Assembly (NCBI GenBank): GCA_001051155.2
Contig: JYIP02000004.1
Location: 2,226,383-2,290,382, forward strand
Length of the DNA: 64,000 bases
From: Chrysoporthe austroafricana
Lineage: Eukaryota; Ascomycota; Sordariomycetes; Diaporthales; Cryphonectriaceae
Direction of reading: 5' to 3'
In this document: positions 54,901 to 64,000 of the stretch, one piece after another
Layout of the letters: each line of letters begins with the position of its first letter
How positions within the stretch are numbered: the first letter of the stretch is position 1
Translations under genes and position numbers: made by a program
The notes under the pieces: model-generated
What the model was told of the DNA's origin: nothing
The model's input: the letters and a program-made list of their open reading frames with translations, nothing else
Databases searched by the model: none

Positions 54901-56620
54901 AGAAGTGCCAACGGAGCAGGAGCAGGGTATCTTACCTCGGCTGATTGCGAACCTTGTCAGCCGCCGCCGACAAGTGAAGAGCCTGATGAAAGCCAAGAAT
55001 GCGACGGCAGAAGAGTTGGCAACGTGGGACATCAAGCAGCTTGCCTTGAAGTTGACGGCCAACTCCATGTACGGATGCTTGGGGTATACCAAGTCACGAT
55101 TTTATGCTCGTCCACTGGCTGTCTTGACCACCTATAAGGGTCGTGAGATCCTGCGAAGCACCAAGGAACTGGCAGAGAGCAAGTCGCTCCAAGTCATCTA
55201 CGGTGACACTGACTCCGTCATGATCAATGCCAACGTGGACAACGTTCAAGACGCCTTCACCGTGGGCCAGGACTTCAAGAAAGCCGTCAATGAGCGTTAC
55301 AGGCTCCTGGAGATCGATATCGACAATGTCTTTAGGCGCATTCTTCTTCAGGCCAAGAAGAAGTATGCTGCCATCAACCTCGTTGAATCTGATGGCAAGT
55401 TTATTGAGAAGATGGAAGTCAAAGGTCTGGATATGAAGCGTCGAGAGTACTGTGGTCTATCAAAGGAGATTTCCAGCCGACTGTTGAACGAGATCCTCTC
55501 TGGTGATGACACCGAGGTGTCTATCCAACGCATCCACGAATACCTGCGAGAGATTGCAGGTAAGATGCGAGAACAGGCTATCCCAGCTCAGAAGTACATT
55601 ATCTTCACGCAGCTTGGTAAGGCGCCGAAGGAGTACCCGAACGCCGATTCTATGCCTCAAGTTCAGGTAGCTTTGCGGGAACTTGCAAGGGGCAAGACAG
55701 TGAGAAAGGGCGATGTCATTTCATACATCATCACTGGTGACAGCAAGGGCTCCGACTCGGTCGCAAAGCGAGCCTACACTCCGCAGGATGTCCTCAAGAC
55801 CGATTCAGGTCTGGCACCGGATGTAGAGTGGTACATTGGAAAGCAGATCTTCCCGCCCGTCGAGCGTCTTTGCGCCAATATCGACGGCACATCCACCGCT
55901 CAGTTGGCCGAATGTCTCGGCCTCGACATTCGCCGCTACGCCAATAACGTCAACAACTCGTCGACTGGTAACAGCAACGACCTCGAGATTCATCCACTTG
56001 AGTCCCAGATCCCCGATGAGGTGCGTTTCCTCGACTGTGCCCGCCTGCAGCTGCGCTGTCGTTCATGCAAGACCACCTCCACCTTCGAGGGCCTCCTCGC
56101 CAGCCCCGACCGCGTTACACCCGCCGGTATGGCTTGTGGCTTATGCGGTACGACCATGTCCACGCTCTCTGTGGTCGCACAAGTCGAGCGCGCAATTCGA
56201 ACAGCGACGGCGCGATACTACGAGGGCTGGCTGGTTTGCGACGACAGCAGCTGCGGCAACCGCACGCGGCAGATGAGCGTCTACGGGAGCCGATGCCTGG
56301 GGCCAAAGGGTCTCGCACGGGATTGTCTTGGCCGCATGCGCTACGAATATTCGGAACGTGATATCTACAACCAGCTTGTCTACTTTGCCAGCCTCTTTGA
56401 CGTTGACAAGGCGAGAGCGAAGGCTGATCCTAGTGGTGACAAAGCTGAGGCTGTCATCGCTGATAGGGAGACTAGGGACAAGATTCTTGCGCTTGCGGAG
56501 CACAATCGCACGAGATTTGGTACGCTCAAGAGTGTGGTGGATCGATATCTGGACAAGTGTGGAAGGCAGTGGGTTGCCATGGATAACTTGTTTGCCAAAT
56601 TGGGCTTCACGGCGGTTTGA
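51972..56620 (+). CDS. POL1: DNA polymerase alpha catalytic subunit
   Basis: Family B polymerase that extends primase-made RNA to start every Okazaki fragment. Five exons keep phase: 51972-52263, 52320-52423, 52475-53480, 53533-54824 and 54878-56620, about 1478 residues, matching the usual ~1470. The N-terminal domain is acidic and disordered (KTFDSYEVEDVQDLYEEVD, ISDFFTKG). [25 protein letters not shown] starts the conserved core. Polymerase motifs are A, DFNSLYPSII (~873), B, KLTANSMYGCLGY (~956), and C, YGDTDSVM (~1005). All catalytic aspartates are present. The C-terminal zinc modules (about 1284-1380) include CRSCKTT, CGLCG and the CGNRTRQ region that bind the B subunit. The fourth intron falls right after motif A. 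There are MluI boxes in its promoter. Confidence 0.97.
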
Positions 56621-57752
56621 GGTGGTGTGTGGGCCAAGCTCGGATGGCTGTGATTGATTGTTTGTATAAGTGGTTAGATGGCTTGGTCTGGTCTTAGTCG
56701 TCCTAGTAAGAAAGCCATAGCACTTATCGTCGTTGTCGTCTGCTTAATATGGAGTTAGTAGTGGTAGTTTTTCTGCTTCAAATATTCACTTTTTTCTTCT
56801 TGCACCATATATTTCCAAATGCTTTTGTGCAGTCTAGTCATCAGTTGTAATACGACGTCGACTATAACACAATAGTTTGGGGAGAGTATTTTGGTTGAAA
56901 TCACCGACGATTGTGTATTAGCTGCGCTAGTCATATAATAACACACTGCGAGTAAGCAGAAAAAGAACGCTCCCTTTCTAGAAGGACTAAAATGATTCCT
57001 TTGCTGCAGCTAGCTACCCTTCTGAATTAGATGTGATAATCGAAGTGGTATACACAGGGGCTTTTGCTTCCGATAAGAAGCTACTCCTCTGAATCCTGAA
57101 GCCCAAAAGCGAGCTTAGGACTTTTTCCCGGCCGCTTGCGGGAGGAGTAGTGTTCCAGCTAGCTAGCAGCAGCAAAATAAGGCGATTGCTAGCTGATGAG
57201 AGGACTGATAGGTGAGGAACCCCATCTCAAAAGCCTTGCAAATCCCTGGAAGGCTTTGGCGCTCGGTCGTATCCATCTAGCCATTATTTTTCTCGATTGC
57301 TGGACACCCCAATGCTTAGTCATGGCAGTCCTCAAGTGCACATCCCATTCATCACCAACATCCCATCGTATCCTTATCATCCCTTGCACTCTCAAGTAAT
57401 GCCAGCGTTAAAGGGGTTCTTCTCCAGTGTGTGTGTGTGTTTGTGTGTGTGGCGCGCCAAGAGGTGGAGACCAGTTCCATCCTGTAAGGAGACGGGGAAA
57501 AAAGACAAAGAACAGAAATGCCCGCAGAACGAGGATGAGGATGGTGAAAGTAGAGAGCTCGTCCAATTTCGAATGCGGGCGAGCCATACGTCTATGCCGC
57601 TGAGGTATCTTGGAAAAGGTTGAAATCTGGCCAACTTTTAGACATGTGTTTTCCCCGCCGTAAATGCAGAAACCGCCTGCCCAGTCTAGTTGTGCAATCA
57701 ATGCTCTAATGCATAGTTCGGATGTGGAATGGAAAGGGTACCAGCAGGCCTC
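56621..57752. other. Convergent 3' spacer with TG microsatellite
   Basis: About 1.1 kb between POL1 and eIF4G stops. A (TG)n tract lies at 57427-57451. It should contain both 3' untranslated regions. No gene is seen. Confidence 0.55.
57427..57451. repeat. TG microsatellite
   Basis: (TG)n of about 25 bp, interrupted once by TT, in the POL1-eIF4G spacer. Confidence 0.85.
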
Positions 57753-60700
57753 CTAATGCGCAGACGAGTCGGGCTTAGCATGATGAAGCGCAGGAGACGC
57801 TGCCGTGGATGGGGGCGAGGCTGGGTGCTCCGATTCCCCGGGCATATTGGCGAGGGCACTAGTATTGGGTCAATCTCAAGTCCTTCCCATCGCATGGGCT
57901 GTAGGGGGATACTTCACTTACGCAAATGCATTGGCGGATGCCTGAGTGGGTGGGGTTCCAGTTCGAGAGGAAGCGCCAGAGTCCTCAGCACCACGGGTCA
58001 GCGAGCCGCCAGGACCCAGCTTGCGACCGCTACTGCTTCGGGAGCTAAGCGTCAAATTTGGTCCAAGGCCGACACTGCCGCTAGCAGCCCGTGAAGACTG
58101 TCCCTTGAGGCGACGAAGATCGTCCATACCAACCGTGTTGGAAGCAGGTGCGTGGAAGTTTCCGTATGAGTTGCGTGCATCGCCACGGCCAAACTGGGCG
58201 CGACCGCCGGGTTGGTTTCTGGTGTTGCTTCGTGAAGCCTCGGCAGCTTTTGCTGCGGCAGCAGCCTCGGCCTGAAAAGATTTAGTATACAATCGGTCAA
58301 ACACATTGACATAAGGAAGTCGCCTCTAATAACTTACGTCAGCTCGAATTTCTTCCAGAGTCTTCGGACCCTTAGGGCCATCCTTGGACTGCCACTTTGC
58401 CTTGCGCAAGTCAATGATGTCCAAGAGCATAAACTTGAGTCGGCTGGGCAATTCGGTTTCGACAAGGTTTGAGATGCGCTCGAAGTAGGCATTCATCATA
58501 GCATTGCCCTTCTCGGTACTGTCAAGGTTGGCACCAATAGTACGCAACAGCTTGGTCAGCGATTCGATCTCAGCCTCGTCGGGTTCATCCTTGAAGTCGA
58601 GAAGCTTGCGCACACACTCGTGCATGATGCGCTCCGTGAGCATGCCGAGCTTGAAGAGCTCACCAATGAATTGGACGAGACCAAGACCACGACGCTTGAC
58701 AGCCATGGCTTTATAGTACTCTTCCGACATCATGGCAGTTTCCTTGGACTCGCCCTCCTTGGGCTCGGGCATGTCAACATTCCAGCCGCGCTCGAAGTCC
58801 TCCTGACATCGGTTGAGGAGGTACTTTCGGAACAGAGCGCCACCACTAACGACGTTTCCGTTCTTGTCGGTGATGGTAACATCCTTCACTTCGGGACTCA
58901 TGGTCTCCAGCATGCGCTTGCAGAACTTCGCGTACATCGCAGCCCAGTGAGCCTCGTCAGTGGCCTTCTCGAACGTGAGCTGAATGACTTGTCTCAGAGT
59001 GCGCCCGTCTTGTTCATCCTTGGACTGCGCAGCGATCTGGAGAATCTGCTCCGAGATCTTGTCAAAGTTCTCTGGTGTCATCTTGTTCAAAGCCGCCTTG
59101 ACCTTGCGCTGAACAGTCTCGGGATCGAGAAGACCGCTACTTGCGGCCGGCTGGGCATTCCGTGTCAGACTCATCGGCTTCCACCCAGTAGATGAAGTAA
59201 CAATAGGCTTGAGTTCCATCCCCGCGGTAAGAGGCATAGTTGCAGCAAGCTTGGCTTCGTTCTGGGCGCCGTAACCTTTCCCTGGTTTGCTGCCGCCACG
59301 GGCTTGGTTCCTGCTTCCAGTCCGGGAGTTAGAGAGGCCTAAGCTTGACGACTGCCGTGCCATATTGCTGGGACCTGGGAAAGCACCGCCACGGCCGAAC
59401 GAGGCCATGGGGCCGCTCATGGCTGGGCGAGCCATCTGTCCCTGAGACATGGCGAATCGCTGGTCGGACGTGGTACCTGGGGGAAGAGGCTTTCCAGAGG
59501 GCTGGTTTGTGAATGAGCCAAAAGCCCCGGACGACTTAGACCCTTGACGCACTTGACCCGCACCTGAACCTCTAGTTGAAGCAGATCGCGAACCGTCCGA
59601 GTCGCCTATCAAGGATTTGACTTGTTGAGAGAACTCAACAGAAGGCTGCTCTGTAAAAACCTTTTGGAACTGTAGCAGGAATGCAGAGTCGTACTTAAAG
59701 GAGCCACCCTTCTTGGCCGCCGCAGCGTTGGTCGCGGGGTTAGGACTGGCAATGCCGACTGGGTACTTGATTTCATCCCTGATGGTTAGGAATCTTGCTG
59801 ACTTCAGGGCCTGCATCGCCGCACTTGGAGGCGGCGCCTCGACACTGCCCGTCTTCAGCGGTGCTAGGTTCAGGGCGGCAGGCCTCCGGTCCTTGCCAGT
59901 AGATTTCGCCGATGAGGGCGCGGACCCTGGTGAGGTTGCATCCCTGGAGCTGTTGATGGTGAGTTTGGACAGCTTGTCGGCTGCAGCGTTTGCAGCGCCT
60001 GCTGTGTCCTTCTTCTGAGAACCCGTAAGATCGGAAATCTTGCCTGCTAGAAGCTCAGAGACAGATGCAGTCTCGCCGGTTGTCTCTGCCCGCTCTCGGG
60101 CTTTCTCCCTCTCCTCTTCGAGGCGTTCCATCTCTCGTTCTTGTTCCCGGAGCTTGCGATCGTTCTCGGCCGCAGCGGCGAGTCGCTCTTCCTCGGCCTT
60201 CTTCTTCGCGGCCTCTTTCTCCACTGCCTTCCTTGCCGAGATCTCGGCCTGCTCTGCTTCTCTGCGGGCATCCTCTTCCTCCATCTCACGGATCATTCTC
60301 TCCATGTACTCCTCCTCGGTCTCTGCAGGGGGCTGATCAGCCTGGGCGGTAGTATCCGGCTTCACCTCCTCGACTTTGGGCTCTGTCTCTGTCTCATCCT
60401 TGGCCTTCTCCTCAACCTCGGCCTTGGGCTGAGTTTCTGCCGGCTCGGCGACCTTGACGTCGGCAGCCTTGGGCTCACTCTGCACAGGCTCCGGCTCCTC
60501 CTCTACCTTCTCCTCATCGGCGTTAGCCTTGACCTCGCTCTCGACCGCAGTCTTGTCATCGGTCTTGGTAGCCACTTCTTCCCTCGACTTCTTTACCGCT
60601 TCCAGGAATGCGGCCTTGATCTCGTCTGGCTTAGCCGTGGACGTGCTCTCGTTGCGAGAGTGCGAGAGAGGAGTGCCAGCCTTGGGAGGTGGCGTCGGCG

Positions 60701-62550
60701 TCGAGGCGATGACCGGTGGAGTCTTGGATTGCTGGATACTTGGTACTGGTGACGCTGGAGCTTTCAAGGATTTGAGATCAATTGCCTTGCCGTCCGGGTT
60801 CCGGATGGCGATCGCCTTGCTCTTGGGTCGCACAAATTGGGTGGTGGGCGTTGACGATGCGATAACGGGTCCCTTCTGAGGTTGAGGAGGCGCTGAAAAG
60901 CCCATCGGACCCTGATTTCCGGTGCTAGACGCTGGCCGTTCGGACATCTGAGAGTTATTACGCGACATGGGCTGTCCAGTGGGCGCGGGATACGGTGCAC
61001 CGTACGGGTGGGGAAAAGGACCAGGAGCAGGCGAGCCTGGAGGATACATTGGGGCGTTGTACGGAGGGACAGGCATGAAAGGCCTGTTAGGGTCAAATGG
61101 AGCTCCGTAACCGTAGTTCTGTTTAGTCTCTGTCAGCAAATGCTTAACGCGTTCGAAGCCCTCGGGGCCTGGGGCGAGATCCAAGACTGGGGCTTGAGCG
61201 ATCTGGGCAGATGGAAGCGGCGCTTGATGCTCAAGTAGCGGGCCGCGGCCGCGATAGGGGCGGTCGTAGCCCGCTGACGAGCCCTGCCGCTTACTCAAGC
61301 GACTAGACTTGTTGGAGAGATCTTGGTTTGGGTGGTTGAAAGAAGAATCCGGCTGCCGGAATTGTCTGTTCTCGGAATTCAGGCGGGCTCCCTTCTTCTT
61401 CAACGGTTTCTGATGACTGAAAGGAAAGGCACTGTCTTGTGAAAACGGGGTCTTTACTTGTTGTTGAAAGCCGCCACCGCTCATGGGTGGACCGTATTGA
61501 TGGGCGTAGGTCCCGTGTGGTGAAGGCACGGGAATTGCCGCATTCATGTTCGGAGTCCCCTGCCCAGGCATAGCGTGAGGCATGGCAGGGCTATTTCGAG
61601 CCGGTTGTGGTGAGTTAGGATATGGCACGCTGCCGCGACCGGAGTATTGAGGAGCCATCCCGCCGCGACCCTGATTGTGAGGGCCTCGGGGATACTGATT
61701 GTTGGGCACGGGAGGGTAGCCCATCTGCCCACCCATCTGGGGGTTGCTGAACTGAGGATTGAAACCCCGGCCGCGTCCGCCTTGGGCAAAGCCGCCCCGG
61801 TTCGAACCCGGGCCGCCATGGTGACCCATGTCGCTGTGCTGTGAGACGGTCGAGTCTCTCCTATTGTGGATGGACATTTGCATGGAGTTCGGGCGCATTG
61901 CCATTCGCTGTGAGGACGTTAGCACATTCTGGAGCACGTCCGAGTAAGTTTTTTTTTTTTTGGGGGGGGGGGCGCGAGAACTTGGGCCTAGCTCGCACAC
62001 AACTTACGTCGCCATCGTTGGTGAAGCTGCCAATCTTGAACGAGTTGTCCGTTGCACCAGGCTTTCCACCGCTGGCAGACGGTTGAGGGATGGGGGACGG
62101 GCTATGAGCAGGCGAGGGGATCCGTCCGGCAATGCCGATAGGTTGGGCCTGGGCAGGCTGAGGAGTCTTGTCATAGCCGAACTGTATGCTGGAGCCCGTC
62201 GTCTTGGGGTTGTAGCCGTTGTTGCCTGGGGCGGCTATGGTGACGGAGCCATTGCGGCTGTGGCTTGCTGAGTCGCCATTGAGACTCGAAGTGCCATTGG
62301 CGATAGTCGGAATGGCCGGGGAGACAGACTGCCGTCCTCCGTTCAGGCTAGACACAGTGTCAGGTTTGGCATTTTGAGAAGAGGCGGCGGAGGAGCCAGC
62401 CACCGAGGGTGGGTTGGCGCCGGTCACGACCAGCGGCGTCGAGGCAGGCTTCTTCGTGGCACCAGCGGCAGAGGCATACGAAGGAGCCGTCGAGGCAGCA
62501 GTGGTATTCGGCGCCGGGGTGGTAGAGGGTTGACTCGCAGTGGAAGTCAT
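57753..62550 (-). CDS. Translation initiation factor eIF4G
   Basis: Scaffold of the cap-binding complex eIF4F; joins eIF4E, eIF4A, poly(A)-binding protein and eIF3. Four exons: 62550-62008, 61907-58338, 58271-57922 and 57858-57753, about 1522 residues. The final exon is short; joining GC with T gives NAFAALANMPGESEHP and a stop at 57753. The first ~900 residues are low complexity: Ser/Thr/Ala, then Gly/Pro/Arg stretches (RGG-like RGRGFNPQF, YNRGRG-type), then a Glu/Lys-rich segment with EEERLAAAAENDRKLREQERE that is coiled-coil-like. The eIF4E-binding YxxxxL-phi motif is YDSAFLL at about 920. The MIF4G domain spans about 1105-1350 (KVKAALNKMTPENFDKISEQ, FEKATDEAHWAAMYAKFCKRM, RGLGLVQFIGELFKLGMLT). 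The tail is Arg/Ser/Gly-rich. There is no C-terminal MA3 domain, as in fungal eIF4G. Confidence 0.95.
61949..61972. repeat. T13-G11 homopolymer junction inside eIF4G intron 1
   Basis: A run of about 13 T followed directly by about 11 G lies within the first eIF4G intron (61908-62007). On the coding strand it reads C then A. It is probably length-variable and may be an assembly weak point. It does not touch the splice signals. Confidence 0.8.
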
Positions 62551-64000
62551 ATGTAAGGTCGGTACGTCGAAGACGGTGTCGATTAGAAATCGCGCGATCG
62601 CAGGAGATGAGACTTGGTCGCAGAGGTATTGATGGATGTGGGTTGTGTCGAACGCCAAGGCCGCGATTGGGGAGGAACCGTGGCTGGAGAAATATTCGAC
62701 ACAAGAGAAGAACAGTGACGGCGACTGTGGCGTGACTGTCGGAAGCGCTCGTGTGAAGAAGGGAACAGGCGCTGCCGTTGAGTTGACGATGAACAATTCA
62801 CGTTTGGAGCGAAGACCGCACCGATGGATGAACTGAGGCTAAGGACGTCGCAGGTTTCGACCTTGACTGTTTGCAAGGACGCTAGGTCACCGCCGGGGTC
62901 GAAGGCGAGGTGGAAGTGAGGGTGTCGCAGGCTGATCGATCGATAGGATGAACCGGTCGGCTGTCGACTCGACCAAGGACGGACACGAAGTGCGTCGGCT
63001 TGGAGTATGTCACCCGCGGATGGTGGCTGGTGTTGGGTGTTGGTTGATGGGTGGTCCGTCCGCAATCGAAGCGAAGACGAGACGACACAGGCGGATGGAG
63101 TGGAGATGCAAAGAGTCTGGGAAAATGAATTCCTTGACCTGCAGCGTCCGGTCCAAATGAATTAGAAGGGACGAAGAATTATCTACCACGTCCTGTTCCT
63201 GGGGAATAGGGTGGTGAGGTAGATGGATTTCGGGTATCCGAGGAGGCTTGGTGAGAGGAAGAGAGGAGGAGAGCAGAGGCTCGAATTTTTTTTTGCCGTC
63301 TGGGGATGAAGTGGATGGTCGATCCTGTTTGGCCGTAGTAGCAGGAGACAGGGTTGGGCCAGAGGTGGGCAGGGTTCCAGGTTGGTACAGCGCCGTGGGA
63401 AGTTTTGGTGTGTGGGCGTGCGAAAATTGTAGGATGGGCCAGTGTGTGGTGCTGGCTAGTGGGAGGTTTCGGGGTAAGTACAGGGTACCATAGTAGTCTT
63501 GCCAGCGTATGTGCAGGTCCAGCGGTGCCCTGCGAGCCGGGGCAGCCAGTGAGTTCAGAGGCTAGAGGTGCTGTGGAGATCGTCTTGGAGGTCGCCGCCG
63601 GCCGCTGCTGCTCCACAAGTTTGGGGCGCTTTTGTGTATCTGTGACAGGTGGGTCCGTGCTTCCCCGACCAAACCAACCTGAATCAGCTCCCCAAGCTCG
63701 ACAGCAATCTCGCCAACATACTACTGCTGTAGCCCAGCAGCACCTACACAACCTGTCCGGGAGGGGAGCAGAGCCCTATCGAGCTCGAGCTGGTGAAGAC
63801 ATCCCAGAATAGTCACCGAGACCTGAACGGCCCCCCGTGACGTTTCTGGTTGTAGTTTTGAGAGGTATCACAATATGTGCACATACAGCGTGCATCTTCA
63901 CTTCACGGGCCTAGGAGAAATAGGGCCTATTCCATGACACCTCGATGGCACGGTCTGTGCGGGACAGCAAAGATGCGCACTTACTACACATGATCCTGAC
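62551..64000. other. eIF4G upstream region to right edge
   Basis: About 1.45 kb. The first 500 bp are probably eIF4G promoter and leader; minus-strand frames here have no stop-free continuation with recognisable domains. Two overlapping 150-190 codon frames on opposite strands at 63179-63812 mirror each other in GC-rich DNA and are not called. Confidence 0.45.

Noticed and set aside
63179..63812. Two overlapping frames of 190 and 152 codons on opposite strands
   Set aside because: Low-complexity, mirror-image frames without recognisable content, in the eIF4G upstream region.

Overview
The window is nuclear DNA of a filamentous ascomycete (Pezizomycotina). The signs are short 53-132 nt introns with GTRAGT-like donors and CTRAC/CTGAC branch sites, compact genes on both strands with no operons, and fungus-specific families (Zn2Cys6 regulator, Mediator Med2-like tail subunit, a Ptm1-type seven-pass protein, a DUF7137-type secreted protein). 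A Sordariomycete-like lineage is likely, but the class cannot be fixed from this sequence alone. I found no rRNA, tRNA, CRISPR array or intact transposon.

Layout: 52-450 (-) is the 5' end of an Xaa-Pro aminopeptidase that runs off the left edge. 1837-3110 (+) is Med2-like. 3323-4590 (-) is an aminoglycoside-phosphotransferase-fold kinase. 6482-7738 (+) is a double PH-domain protein. 9614-10876 (+) is a secreted GH5 glycosidase. 11316-12595 (+) is Ctu2/Ncs2. 12863-14129 (-) is Swd2. 14771-15883 (+) is an Oac1-type mitochondrial carrier. 16428-17002 (+) is SRP9. 17602-19061 (-) is the ribonucleotide reductase small subunit. 21146-23874 (+) is Dcp2. 24599-26341 (+) is an RRM protein. 28266-29244 (+) is a DUF7137-type protein. 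29688-31194 (-) is a CDK11-like kinase. 31647-33349 (+) is NDUFAF7. 33602-35503 (-) is Ptm1. 36061-37905 (+) is a U-box cyclophilin (PPIL2/Cyp8). 38530-40847 (-) is a Zn2Cys6 regulator. 43434-44514 (+) is Kti12. 47227-48939 (+) is an unknown acidic protein. 49302-51463 (-) is a PPR protein. 51972-56620 (+) is the DNA polymerase alpha catalytic subunit. 57753-62550 (-) is eIF4G.

Most genes are conserved housekeeping loci in convergent or divergent pairs. Several act in shared processes without being clustered. RNR2 and POL1 serve S phase and carry the same MluI-box pair upstream. Ctu2 and Kti12 both serve wobble-uridine modification of tRNA. Dcp2 and eIF4G act on the mRNA cap, SRP9 in protein targeting, and Swd2, Med2 and the CDK11-like kinase in transcription.

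The accessory parts are the long gaps. They hold an AT-rich island with a homopolymer palindrome (920-1330), a poly(A)-linked tandem repeat (8181-8580), two stretches of decayed coding sequence (41046-41686 and 45006-45334, both minus strand), microsatellites, and a recurring TACCTA/TAGGTA motif. Exon structures were built by hand by matching splice signals and reading phase. I saw no clear undescribed multi-gene system.
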